Assembly: GCF_000005505.3 (NCBI RefSeq)
Contig: NC_016131.3
Span: 8,515,501-8,579,500, forward strand
Length of the DNA: 64,000 bases
DNA from: Brachypodium distachyon
Taxonomy: Eukaryota > Streptophyta > Magnoliopsida > Poales > Poaceae
Direction: 5' to 3'
Shown here: piece by piece, positions 28,034-39,434 of the stretch
Layout of the letters: every line of letters starts with the position of its first letter
Position numbering within the stretch: the stretch's first letter is position 1
The notes under the pieces: model-generated
What the model was told of the DNA's origin: nothing
Databases searched by the model: none
The model's input: the letters and a program-made list of their open reading frames with translations, nothing else
Position numbers and translations under genes: made by a program

Positions 28034-31000
28034 ATGGCGGCTGCCGCCACCTCCGCGACGGTCTCCTTCGCCGCTGCGTCCCACCGCGGCGGTGGCACGT
28101 CCCGAGCTGGCTGCTGGCCGCCATCCCGGGTGGCCGCGTCCGCGTCCGCCGCCGCTGCGACGACGACCGCCTCGTCACCTGAGGCGGCGGCGCCCCTCAC
28201 GGCCGACCTGGCGCCGGCGGCGCCGGTGCCGTTGATGCGGGCGGTGCCCGAGTCGCTGCAGGGCGTGAGCGGGTCCCTCGTGGGCGTGCCGGACCGCGGA
28301 GAGGGGGTCGGCGACGCGGATGGGCCCGGGGCGATGGAGTACCTCACGAGGGTGCTGGCATCCAAGGTGTACGATGTGGCCATCGAGACTAAGCTGGACC
28401 ATGCCCCTAAGCTCTCCAACCGCCTGGGGGTCAATCTCTTCATCAAGCGCGAGGACCAGCAGCCGGTAATCATCAACCTCGCACCCACAGCCCTCTGTCC
28501 AGCAAATTTTCGGGGGTTAATTCCTTTCCTGTTCATATATGCGGCTTTTGTTTTGAATTGTCAATTGTGTAACTTTCTAAGAGTGGGTTTTGCGGAGGTT
28601 TTGCTTTCAGTATGATGTTTAAATTCTTGGGAGTCTTCTGATGGCGTGCCGATTCCCCTCTCACCTTAGCTTTGGCATGCTGTCTTTTTTTAAGAGCGCC
28701 CTGGAAACGGCAGGGAGCTTCAATCCCTAGAGAACAAAAGAATGGACCCTTTTTCTGAGGGAAATTGGTCTGAAACACATCCAGTGATCGGTTAATTAGA
28801 GAAAAACTGGGTGAAAACCTGGACTATGGGCAAGTTACTTAGCTAAACTAGACCTGTGCCATGTCATCGTCATACCCAGGCTGCAACTTCGACTTTGCTG
28901 CAGTGCCACCGTGTAGCACAACCCTGACTGTGCCACAGAATCTCAAGACAGCCATGGCCATGTCCATGTCCGTCAGCGCCCACTAACGCAGGACTCGAAC
29001 ATGCTCTGACCAGTGCCTTCTGCACGTTGGTTGCAGACGTTGTTGTTAACTTTCTCGAGGAGACGAGGACAATGGAGGTATCAAGATGTTTTACCCTTTT
29101 GGTTCTTTCTGTGTGTATAGTGTTCGAAATCCTTCATTTTTAAACCTTTTTTTCTTGGAATAGGTGCAAGGTTAATAACTTTATCTCTCATATATATCTT
29201 TGATGTGGTATTAGTTAGGCTCAGTTTGGCATTGCTGAACTGTGTTGTGCTGAACTTATTTTATAATCTGCTGTGGAAAAATACACACAAAGCTGGAAAA
29301 TTTTGGTTAGACAAACGAAAAAAAATGGCCAAAAGTTGGTTGGAAAAGCTGGATTATCATAATCCACCTCAATGCAAACGCAGCCTTAGTAGTGCCCACT
29401 TGCTTACGTGTTTTTATTGTTGCCAAATGCTTAGTTTTAAGTTGAATTAACAATACAACTTATCCATCACTATTTGTCTTTTTTGTTATGCGCATGTAGC
29501 TCTTACTGTCTGCCTTGGTAATTTATATGCCTAGTTAAATTTGTTTGTTTCATGCATAGGTATTTTCATTCAAGCTGAGAGGTGCATACAATATGATGGC
29601 AAAGCTCTCCCAGGAGCAGTTAGACAGGGGCGTCATCTGCTCTTCTGCTGGAAATCATGCTCAAGGAGTCGCTCTTTCTGCCCGGAGACTGGGCTGCGAT
29701 GCCGTTATCGTCATGCCTGTGACAACACCAGAAATCAAGGTTATCGATCTTTTGAGGCCATTACCTGGTATCTGTTCTTTGATATGATATTTTTATGTGA
29801 TTATCACCAGCTAGTAATCGTGTTAGCTTTATCCAGTGGCGGTCAGTGGAGAGATTGGGCGCAACAGTTGTTCTCAAGGGAGACTCATATGACGAGGCTC
29901 AATCATATGCAAAACTACGATGTGAGCAGGAAAGCCGCACATTCATACCTCCTTTTGACCATCCTGACATTATCGCTGGACAAGGAACTGTTGGCATGGA
30001 AATTGTTCGCCAATTGCAAGGCCCATTGCATGCAATATTTGTACCTGTGGGAGGTGGTGGACTAATAGCTGGCATAGCTGCCTATGTAAAACGGGTCCGT
30101 CCAGAGGTTAGGTTTCAAACTTGGGAGTATTATTTTTCTACAAAAGTTTTACTGTTTTAAGTTATTTTTAAGTGACCATATAATCATGCATGTGTGCCGC
30201 CTGGTAAGGGATGGAGGTTCCATTTTTTTTCCACCTAATCGTGACTCTTCTCCGGATTGGGCACAATACATCGTTAGTTCAATTGAGCACAATATTCATA
30301 TTCAGGGTGTCACTTTCTTGCATGTTTACAACAGCTTTGGTACAGGTAAAAATAATTGGAGTGGAGCCTTCAGATGCAAATGCCATGGCATTGTCCTTGT
30401 CTCATGGTCAGAGGGTCATGTTAGAACATGTTGGAGGGTTTGCTGATGGTGTAGCCGTCAAAGTTGTAGGGGAGGAGACATTTCGCTTGTGTCAAGAACT
30501 TGTAGATGGCATTGTCCTGGTCAGTCGAGATGCTATTTGTGCTTCAATAAAGGTGAGAGCGATCAATTTATTATATGTTTGCTTTGCCTTAATATGTAAA
30601 CTTGTGTGTTACTGAACAGTGACCTGCTTTCGTCATCTCAACTTTTCAAGTACTCAACCCACTTGACTCGATGATCAGCATACAATGTGCAAGAAGCATA
30701 AAGAAAAATAATTCCCACTTTCTTCCATTAATATTCTGTGACTCAATGGTCTGTCAATATAATGCACCAGCTTTTCTAAATTTACTTGTTTAAATCACTC
30801 TATAGTGAAGTGTTATAATAATGTGGAATATGTACTCCCTCGGATCCATAATAAGTGTCTCAGATTTTGTGCTAACTTAGTACAAAGTTGTACTAAGTCT
30901 GAGACACTTATTATGGATCAGAGGGAGTAATGAGTTGGCCTAGTTATCAAGCTTTCAATTCTTGTTGTGGATACATGTGTTCAATACTCCTTAGCTTTCA

Positions 31001-33794
31001 CTAGTTAATTAGTTATGCACATGTGTCCTGTTGATATTGCTGGAAAAATTGGATGCTAGAAATTCTTGCACAACAGTTTGTTGTCTTCCAATCTTATTAT
31101 TACCATGCTTCTCAATTATGTATGTTATGTTGCTCTGGACGTTTTGTCCCTAATAATATTGTTCATGAACTGCCGATAGTCCAGTGGTGGGAGTGCAGTG
31201 GCATCTCCTTGCCAACCTGGGTTCAACCCCTGTAGGGCGGATTAAATCTTGATTTATTTCACAGGGCAAAAAACCAGTGTAGCTCATTGCCTTCTCCTTA
31301 ATAATGTGCTCGGATTGCTAGTACCCTTGGTCAAATAAACCAGTGTTTCTCATTACCTTTTCCTTGGGGTGCTAGTATGTAGTACCCTTGATCTCATTAT
31401 TTTCTAATGAGGTTACTCGTTTCTGAAAATTTCTATGTGCTGCAGGATATGTTTGAGGAGAACAGAAATATCCTTGAACCTGCTGGGGCCCTTGCCTTGG
31501 CAGGGGCTGAAGCTTACTGCAAATACTATGGTTTGAAAGGGGAAACTTTGGTTGCAATATCTAGTGGAGCAAATATGAACTTTGATCGACTTAGACTAGT
31601 AACCGAGCTTGCTGATGTTGGTCGAAAACGAGAAGCAGTATTGGCTACATTTTTGCCGGAGGTGCAGGGGAGCTTCAAAAAGTTTGCAGAACTGGTATGC
31701 CTCATGACATTTCTATCAGCACATAATAGTTCGGATTTCATTTCTTTTTTTGCAACTTCTTGTTCTGCAGGTTGGCCCGATGAATATTACTGAATTCAAA
31801 TACAGATATGATTCTAATGGAAAAGAAGCCCTTGTTCTTTACAGGTACACAGGGAACCATGCCACTAGTTTTCACGTTTTTGTTTGCTAGCTTATGCTTG
31901 ATTATTTTTCCTTGAACCTAGAGAAAGTTGCCTTTTACATTCTCCTGTCTAATTTATATGTTGGTTGTTTTGTATTGCAGTGTTGGCATCTATACTGATC
32001 TTGAGCTAAGAGCAATGATGGAACGCATGGAATCTTCGAAACTCAAGACCGTGAACCTTACTAGCAATGATTTGGCAAAAGACCACTTAAGATACTTTGT
32101 AAGATTCATTTTCTTGCCATACTGAACTCATACCCATTAACATATTATTTTGGTAAGTAGACCAATTAATTATTAATTTTATGTGCTTACCAGAGTTATT
32201 ATGGTAATTTCAAGGTTTACATAATAATCCATGCGCAGCATGCTAGGATGAGTTGCCAGCTGTTCTAAAGCAGAATTATTTTGAGTAAATTTGAGCTGAA
32301 TATAAATAATCAACTATATTGTCTTCGCTCTAAGCATCATGGATTGTAACGTTGCAAGCTTCATTAAATTGTTTAGTAATATGTACATCTGGTAAAGATC
32401 TTCTCATATTTACCCTCATGCTCTTCTCTGCCGCTTTCTTGATTCTGGAAATTTGGGTCCAGTGTGGAGGAACTTCGTTTTTCTACTGATTCTTAAGAGA
32501 CCATGCAGGGGAACTGCACCTCTATTTATTAAGGGAAACAAACTGTACAGCACCGAGAACAGCACAACGCCCTTAGGCATGACAAAGATCAAGAAAACTG
32601 TACAAAGAAAAGAAACACCTAGAAATAGAATAACACCGTGATGACTTGAACAATTAAACCACCTTGCCACTGGTCCACCCTAAGCTACCAGAGCTTACAA
32701 GTCCTTCACCCTGGTGAGACATCGCAGAGGGAATTTTCCATTAACGAGACAATGAACATATTTTCTTATTAAGAAGGTGACAAACACCCTTTGCAGTAAG
32801 AGGACACAGACTTGTGTGGTGGGGGTGTACATTTGCACGTCGCTGTTCCTTGTGTATCACGAGTAATCGGAATAAGTACACAAGGTCATACCTCAAGGGT
32901 GCTTGTTGCGAACAGTTCATTTGAAATATATCTGTAGTAATCCAAAAATATTTCAGTACTGAAAAGTTGCAGAACAGAACTTATATTGTAGCATTAGCAT
33001 AAAATTACTGCAGCGATAAGTTCTTATGCAGTGCTGCAAGTGTTCGACAGATCGAACGTCTGATCCCTAGGTTTTCCATGTACTTCAAATCCTGCTGTCA
33101 ATGGAGTCGCAGTATTGATGTTAGTTAGTTTACAAATATAAATAAGTACCTGCAAATATATAGAGGGCAGAGAAATTATCATGTTGATTCACCTTGAAGA
33201 ATTGAATTAGCATATTCTTTTTCTTAATTTCCTTTTGGCTATTTCGTGTCCAAATATACTGTCATCTTATCATTCCTTTCTACCAATTTTTCAGATTGGA
33301 GGCAGGTCAGAAGTAAAAGACGAACTTGTCTACCGGTTCATTTTCCCAGAAAGGCCTGGTACTCTTATGCAATTTTTGGATGCATTGAGCCCCCGTTGGA
33401 ATATCAGCCTTTTCCATTACCGTGCACAGGTATGTGATTTGAATCAATCCTTATGATAGTCTGAAAGCGTCATCATCTTGTGGTACCTTGAAAGGTGGAA
33501 AATGAATGAAATTTTTTCCACCAAAAGTGAATATGCAACCGCAAAGTTTTTAAGGATTGTAGCCAAACAATGCATAATATCCTTTGTCAGCCTGTTGACA
33601 AGAGCTGCAAATATAGTCAGTGAGCTAACTCTCTTTGGCAGGGCGAAACTGGAGCAAACGTATTGGTTGGCATACAAGTGCCACCGGAGGACCTTGATGA
33701 ATTCAGGAGTCGCGCTGACAATCTTGGGTATGAATACATGTCCGAGATGAACAATGAGATCTATAATCTCCTCTTGCGCAATCCCAAGGCCTGA
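28034..33794 (+). CDS. OMR1: Threonine deaminase (threonine dehydratase, biosynthetic), plastid
   Basis: The PLP enzyme converts threonine to 2-oxobutanoate and ammonia, the first committed step of isoleucine synthesis in plastids, and is feedback-inhibited by isoleucine. Exons: 28034-28465, 29560-29739, 29837-30106, 30346-30552, 31446-31694, 31771-31844, 31981-32098, 33295-33429 and 33642-33794. They total 1818 nt for 605 residues. The Ala/Ser-rich N-terminus looks like a transit peptide. The catalytic domain has Lys149 in SFKLRGAYN (PLP Schiff base), SSAGNHAQG and the phosphate-binding GGGGL near 276-280. Two ACT-like regulatory domains follow, roughly 420-500 and 515-595 ([17 protein letters not shown] in the second). 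Intron 4 holds a Stowaway MITE and a SINE-like segment. Intron 7 (1.2 kb) holds an unclassified repeat-like stretch near 32480-32700. The frame is intact throughout. Confidence 0.96.
30833..30929. mobile_element. Stowaway MITE in threonine deaminase intron 4
   Basis: This short element, flanked by TA, begins CTCCCTCGGATCCATAATAA and ends with the near-exact reverse complement TTATTATGGATCAGAGGGAG. Nearly the whole element folds into one hairpin of about 93 nt. A sister copy sits at 52132-52208 in the NDUFS1 gene. Confidence 0.88.
31170..31270 (+). mobile_element. SINE-like segment with tRNA-type promoter boxes
   Basis: The sequence ATAGTCCAGTGGTGG (31176-31190) resembles a pol III A box. GGGTTCAACCCC (31219-31230) is a good B box at the usual spacing. 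The segment does not fold into an obvious intact tRNA. The arrangement fits the head of a tRNA-derived SINE lying in sense inside intron 4 of threonine deaminase. The 3' end and any target duplication are not clear. Confidence 0.4.
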
Positions 33795-34435
33795 TGCGGC
33801 TGACTCTCATCCAATCCAACCCAACCTAACCAATGGTTGTTTTGACACACTTCCACAAATTGGTGAGTCTTACCAAGGAAGGACTCTTCTTTACGTAGGA
33901 TTGGTAGCGTGGCCTGCTTCTGCTATTGGAATAAAACCCTTGCCATATCTATTTATGTAGTTTTTTTGGTGAAGAACCTTAGTTTGAGTAGAGTTGTTAC
34001 TGTGCCATTCGTTGCCTTGTTGTTTGCTGCAGTAATGTATGGTGTGCCCGCTTGCGCCAATAGGCCATGTAAGTTTGTAAACCACCCAGAGTTTCCTGAA
34101 TAATAATGACTTTGGTGCTGCTGCGATTCTCATACTCCCTCCGTCACAGTTTACTGGGTGCCTCTCCAAATCCAGGAAATTTCACAATCGGTTGTTTCCT
34201 AGGCGTAAGTCATTAATTGGAGTAGTATGGGAGCAGTTTCAGCCGCAATCTCTCCTCGCCTTCTCTTTTCCTATTCTGCGGTGTGAACACAATCTGCATG
34301 CATGCATCTTTTTCTCCTTGAACACGATCTGCATGCATGCGTACTCTGCATGCGTTTCTTTTTCTCTTCCTCTGTCAGCCCCAGTATAAGAACTGAACGA
34401 GGAGACCATTCCTAACAAATAGAGAACAGTCTATC

Positions 34436-34879
34436 ATGGAGGGAGGCGGCGTTGAGGAGCAGTTTGTGGCTGAGGGAAGGAAGGAGAGGATGGACACCAT
34501 TGTGGGAGGCGGCGTTGAGGAGCAGCTTGTGGCTGCTATGGATGGAGAAGACGTGGCGGTGGAGGAAGGGGCTGTTGCGGCGGTGGATCAAGAGGGCATT
34601 GAGGCGGTGGAGGAAGAAGCGGACGTGGAGGCCGTTGGGGCGGTAGAGGAAGAGGTCGTACTGGTCGTGGATGAAGAAGACAAGGTGGAAGATCCTGAGG
34701 TTCTTGAGCTTCGCTTCCAAACGATTTTTGCCAAAGTTGATCGTGTTCATGCACGTATCGACAAGTTGCTCGCCAAGGCTGATCGTATCCAAACCACTGC
34801 TTCGGAGCACACCGTTTACACATCAACGTGTGAGGCATGTGTACAGCCCATGGTGTGCGACAATTGCGGTGTGCGGTGA
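34436..34879 (+). CDS. Open frame in left arm of palindrome, acidic protein with Cys pairs
   Basis: This 147-residue frame is not recognised. It starts MEGGGVEEQFVAEGRKERMD. A Val/Glu/Ala-rich acidic stretch with a repeated GGGVEEQ unit follows to about residue 85. A helical, possibly coiled-coil part comes next (FAKVDRVHARIDKLLAKADR). The C-terminus has two Cys-x2-Cys pairs, CEAC and CDNC. The right arm encodes an antiparallel counterpart. A second conserved open stretch follows in another frame (34900-35100, PPAPLEKLKDM and PLPVPPRTD), so the captured source may have been spliced or has shifted. It is probably a gene fragment carried by the element. Expression is unknown. Confidence 0.35.
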   Translation: MEGGGVEEQFVAEGRKERMDTIVGGGVEEQLVAAMDGEDVAVEEGAVAAVDQEGIEAVEEEADVEAVGAVEEEVVLVVDEEDKVEDPEVLELRFQTIFAKVDRVHARIDKLLAKADRIQTTASEHTVYTSTCEACVQPMVCDNCGVR

Positions 34880-35579
34880 TTTACCTGTTCTGTTGCCACA
34901 ACCTGAACCCTCTCCAATCATGATGCCATTGCAGCTACCTCATGTCCGTATACCACCGGCGCCGCTGGAGAAGTTGAAGGACATGAACTCACTGCCGCTG
35001 AAGGAGATCCCGTCGCTGCCGAGACTGAAACCCACGAAAGCTGATCGGTCGCTGCAGCCCCTGCCCGTCCCGCCCCGGACGGACGTGGCCCAGTTTGACG
35101 AACCGGCCTCATTTGGTGCCGGAGGGCGAGCTGGGTGTGACAGGCCGACGCGTCGCCGTGGCAATATAGATGGCGACGCCACCCGATTGCTTCCACCCGT
35201 GTTGATGGAGAAGGAGGGCGGTGGTCCGCGTCCGGCAAGACCTAGTGGTGGAGGTACTCCTTCCCCATCGGCACGGGTGGCGCCGCCATCTGGATTGCCA
35301 CGGCGACGTGTCGGCCTGTCACACCCAGCTCGCCCTTCGACACCAAATGAGGCCGGTTCGTCGAACTAGGCTATGTCCGTCCGGGGCGGGACAGGCAGTG
35401 GCGGCAACGACCGGTCAGCTTTCGTGGGTTTCAGTCTCGGTAGCGGCGGGATCTCCTTCAGCGGCAGCGAGTCCATGTCCTTCAAATTCTCCAGCGGCGC
35501 CGGTGGCATATGGACAGGAGGTAGCTGCAATGGCATCATGATTGGAGAGGGCTCATGTTGTGGCAACAGAACATGTAAA

Positions 35580-36014
35580 TCACCGCACACCGCAGTTGTC
35601 GCACACCATGGGTTGTACACATGCCTCACATGTTGATGTGTAAACGGTGCGCTCTGAAACAGTGGTTCGGATACGATCAGCCTTGGCGAGCAACTTGTCG
35701 ATACATACATGAGCACGATCAACTTTGGCAAAAAAAATTTGGAGGCGAAGCTCAAGAACCTCAGGGTCCTCTACCTTGTCTTCTTCATCCACGGCCACTA
35801 CGACATCTTCCTCTACCACCCCAACAGCCTCCACGTCTGCTTCTTCCTCCACCGCCTCAACGCCCTCTTGATCCACCGCCGCAACAGCCCCTTCCTCCAC
35901 CACCACAACGGCTTCTCCATCCATAGCAGCCACGATCTGCTCCTCAACGCCGCCTCCCACCATGGTGTCCATCCTCTCCTTCCTTCCTTCCCTCAGCCAC
36001 GAACTGCTCCTCAA
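35580..36014 (-). CDS. Open frame in right arm of palindrome, counterpart of the left-arm frame
   Basis: This 144-residue frame on the minus strand shares most residues with the frame at 34436-34879, including the acidic repeat, the FAKVDR helix and the terminal CEAC/CDNC pairs. Its first residues differ (MRSSSWLREGRKERMD). In the matching frame, an ATG equivalent to the left-arm start lies at 36030. Differences between the twins are a mix of silent and replacement changes, so I see no strong sign of selection on the protein. It reads towards the centre of the palindrome, converging with its twin. Confidence 0.35.
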   Translation of the reverse strand: MRSSSWLREGRKERMDTMVGGGVEEQIVAAMDGEAVVVVEEGAVAAVDQEGVEAVEEEADVEAVGVVEEDVVVAVDEEDKVEDPEVLELRLQIFFAKVDRAHVCIDKLLAKADRIRTTVSERTVYTSTCEACVQPMVCDNCGVR

Positions 36015-36314
36015 CGCCGCCTCCCTCCATGGTAGACTGTTCTCTCTTTGTTAGGAATGGTCTCCTCGTTCAGTTCTTATACTGGTTCAAGGAGAAGAAG
36101 GGGCTGGGAGAGGAAGAGAAAAAGAAACGCATGCAGAGTAGGCATGCATGCAGATTGTGTTCACACGGCAGAATAGGAAAAGAGAAAGAGAGGAGAGATT
36201 GCGGCTGAAACTGCTCCCATACTACTCAATTTAATGACTTACGCCTAGGAAGCCACCTATTGTGAAATTTCCTGGATTTGGAGAGCAGCCCAGTAAACTG
36301 TGACGGAGGGAGTA

Positions 36315-38470
36315 ATTGCGGAGAACCGCTAGATAAGTTCCTTGTGGTCAGTTTTTTTTTCATTCCACCCACTTTCAGGTTTTATTTTATTTTCAACTTT
36401 CGTTTTTTTTACTTTCAAAATTCATCGAAGAACTTTTAGTTTTTTTTAATAAATTAAAAGTTGTTTTCAATTTTGTTCGGAAGAAAATTGGAACGAAACA
36501 AGCTAGGCTGATGTGGGCTTCTCAACTTTGCTTAAAATCTTTACCAAAAAATGCATTAGGTTGTGGACCTGTCGGGTGTGACATGCGAGTTGGACCGTGT
36601 GGCGCTGTGCTCCACTAGTGAGTCTTCTTGGGTTTATTTGAGATCCCTCTGCATGAACGGTCACTGAGTAATGCTGTTAAAAAATAGTCATGGAGGGGGC
36701 TAAACCTGTGATTTTTTAATCATATTTATAAGTTTTAAAGAACCTAAAAAATAATACATATACATATGAATGTGTACTGACCTGCAAAATATGCTGAGAA
36801 ATATTTCATTTATTGGCTACATGGAAGAAAAATATGTTGATCCAAATAAAGAGTACTATTTGCTATTATAGATGCACAAATTGTCTTTTTTGTGTACTAG
36901 AGCGAATGTTAAAGTTCCGAAAATGCTGCATCTTATGCTACGCCTATACCGGTTGTGATATAGCAGACTTTTGGTTCCTGGGCTCTAGTCATGTAGACGA
37001 CAAGTCTTTTTCTAAAAAAAGATTATTTGTAAATATAAATGCATAGAGTTTTAGCGTACCTGTAAAATTTCTTTAACAGTTTAAAACCTATGATCCACAA
37101 AAGAAGAACAAACTTGTAATAAGTACTCCCTCCGTTTCTCAATTCTTGTCGTGGTTTTAGTTCAAATTTAAATTCTTGTTGTGGTTTTAGTTCAAATTTG
37201 AACTAAACAACGATATGAATTTAGGAACGGAGTGAGTAGTACATCTATTTTATATTCACGTAGTTGTCCTTTTTATGTAGCTCTAAATACGGAGTAGCAA
37301 TATTTTGTAATAAAACGTTGTAGAAATGTAACACATATTCATATCTACATATGGACTTTTATTCTTAAATTTTGAAACTTTAAAATGTAGTTTTTTTTAG
37401 AAAAAGGGCTAGCTAGAGCCTGAGATCCAAAAGGATTTTAGGCAATATTTGCTCTAGAAATAGTGTATGCTATAACATGTAAATTACACAATTAATCATC
37501 ATTCCACAAAAAAAAACTTTAGTAACCATATATTTTTTATGAAATACTCGGGGCGATCTAGACATGTTGCAAACCCTTGCGGCCAACAACGGCATTTAAT
37601 CCTCGATGTAGGCATATTTATTGGAGCTCCGACTTGCTTAGCAAGAAAAAAATTCTTAAGTTACTGAATTATGTACTTTTTCGTGCACATAAAGAATGAG
37701 TACAAACTTATCATTCTTAATTTTTTGTTAGAAAAATATAATCATGTAAGAAGCATAAGGTGAATTTTTATGCAACAAGAGTTAGTAACTTGTATTGCAG
37801 CAGTTGTTTTGTTCCTCAATTTGTAATTTTTGGGCCGCTCCGGGATGATCATGCTTTTGTGCGAACTTACAAAGATTTTTAAAAAGATACATATTCTCTG
37901 CATACATGATTTTTGCATGTTTTCTTTTAACTTAGAAACATGATATTGGTAAGTAAAAAAATACAAGTTTATATGCACTCAACTTTTAAAAGCATTTTGC
38001 GAGCTCCTTTTGAGTGAAAGCCTTCGTAGCAATTTTGTTGATGATCAAATATTTTATTGGACGGGACTAAGCAGCGGCGTGCCCTACGTAACGGTGGCAG
38101 CGGTGGTTTGCGTATGCCCCGGGGCGAGCGGCTGAGCGAACTGCCCTCGTGCGCGCTGGCGAGCTCCCCCGCGCTGGCGAGCTTGCGAAGCCTACAGCCC
38201 AAACGAGCAAGCAACCAAGTCTAGCCCAAGCCACAACCCAAACGAGCAAGCAACCGGGCTAGACACGGCCCAAGCAGTGCATCTTTTGGTCGAACGCTGC
38301 AAATACGTGCTTCAGACAAGTTCCTATTGCCCTTGTCACTGCGATGCCCAACGCCTTCTTAAAACTTTTGGCTTGTGCTGCAAACTGGATACCTGGATCA
38401 GAGGGAGCAGTATTTTTTCCTGACAAACTGACCTGAGTCTCTCTCGCTCTTTGAGGAAGTCTCTCGCTCT
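36315..38470. other. AT-rich intergenic DNA
   Basis: No gene is recognised. It contains one Stowaway MITE (listed) and a small GC-rich patch at 38070-38280. In that patch CCCAAACGAGCAAGCAACC occurs twice, about 37 bp apart. Confidence 0.5.
37124..37238. mobile_element. Stowaway MITE
   Basis: It is flanked by TA, begins CTCCCTCCGTTTCTCAATTC and ends AGGAACGGAGTGAG. A segment TTGTGGTTTTAGTTCAAATT is directly repeated inside the left half, and the right half mirrors it with AATTTGAACTAAA. It is a small element of the CTCCCTCCGT family. Confidence 0.75.
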
Positions 38471-38471
38471 T

Positions 38472-39434
38472 TTAGGCCCCGTTTGGAACACAGGTTAGGA
38501 AAAACATAGGGATAGAAAAAATGCAGGAATTGAGATGACATGACTCACAAATCCTATGAAGATTGAAAACACTGGAATAAAGAAGATTAGCCATTTGGAA
38601 TACATGAAAAGGAAAGTACATGAAACTTCAAATCAAATTGGTCTCTTGTGAAATCTTACTCAAACAAATTAAATCAACTAATCCCTTGAAGCAAACATGC
38701 TAGCTGGATGAAAGAAATATGTGCCTATTTAATTAGCCATGCACAAGACGACTCATCAAACCTGCTAGCAGGCGAGCTGCTTGCAGCCATTTCCACGTGC
38801 CTGAGTTCACCGGTGGCCAGGCGCCCAGCTCTACGAGTTTCATGCGCCATATGCAGGGCCTCAACCTAGTCGTATATGCTACTCGGCCGCCGCCGCTGAC
38901 TAGGAGGAAATCGTAACTCTCTCGCTGGTTTGGTTTCCGGATTTTCTATCGCTGTGCAGAGAAAGGTTGGCGGTCTTGGCAGGCCTTCACGCGGGCGAAA
39001 CACAGCAGCCAGAACGCGCCAGGATTTTTTCCATTAGATCTGACCGGATGCTTTTTTCCTGTAAAATGTGAAGGATAGGAAGCCAATCCTTTGACATCCA
39101 CTTTCCTATTCGTGTGTTCCAAAGGACACGAAGGAAATTTTTCCTACCAAAATCCTACTCCCTCCATTTCACAAAGAATGGCGCCCACGTTTTTCGAGGT
39201 CGAACTTTGACTAATGATTAGATCAATTGTATGTAGATTATATGTTACAAATTTTATATCGTTGGAAATTTTTTTGAAATACGAATCCAATGATATAATT
39301 TTTGTAACACATAAGTCTCAAATCATTAGTCTAATTGTCGGTCAAAGCAAAATCTTAAAATACGTGCGTGCCATTTTTTGTGAAATGGAGGGAGTATCCT
39401 ACAAAAGAATCCCGTGTTCCAAACGAGACCTTAT
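38472..39434. mobile_element. Tourist-like (PIF/Harbinger) element hosting a nested MITE
   Basis: The left end reads GGCCCCGTTTGGAACAC and the right end mirrors it with GTGTTCCAAACGAGACC. Both are flanked by TTA, the three-base target of PIF/Harbinger transposons. The element is about 960 bp, of which about 240 bp are a Stowaway inserted near the right end. A GC-richer centre near 38780-39010 has no recognised coding content. Confidence 0.65.
39156..39396. mobile_element. Stowaway MITE nested in Tourist-like element
   Basis: It is flanked by TA, begins CTCCCTCCATTTCACAAAGA and ends in the mirror TTTTTTGTGAAATGGAGGGAG. The inverted repeats continue inward over much of the element (ACGTTTTTCGAGGTC against its weaker mirror). 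Intact ends within the host element show that it inserted later. Confidence 0.88.

Larger units (their letters stand above)
34135..36312. mobile_element. 2.18 kb palindromic (fold-back) element with Stowaway-like ends
   Basis: The element starts CTCCCTCCGTCACAGTTTAC and ends with its reverse complement, flanked by TA on both sides (34133-34134 and 36313-36314). The left arm 34135-35216 and right arm 35257-36312 are inverted copies, by eye roughly nine bases in ten identical. They surround a loop of about 40 bp (35217-35256). A 14 bp local duplication (ccacccg) near 35186-35199 occurs only on the left. Ends and TA target fit Tc1/mariner-Stowaway. The length and full palindromy are far outside the usual MITE of 80-350 bp. 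No transposase is visible. The arms have distinctive GC-rich, coding-like content, so they probably contain captured host sequence. Confidence 0.85.

Noticed and set aside
31170..31240. Possible intact tRNA gene
   Set aside because: A- and B-box-like sequences are present, but I could not form acceptor and anticodon stems, so a SINE head is more likely.
34671..35369. Long + strand frame of 232 codons across the centre of the palindrome
   Set aside because: It runs from one arm through the loop into the other arm, where it reads antisense to the mirrored sequence, so it cannot represent one ancestral protein. Only its first part (LKEIP, PVPPRTD) is shared between arms.
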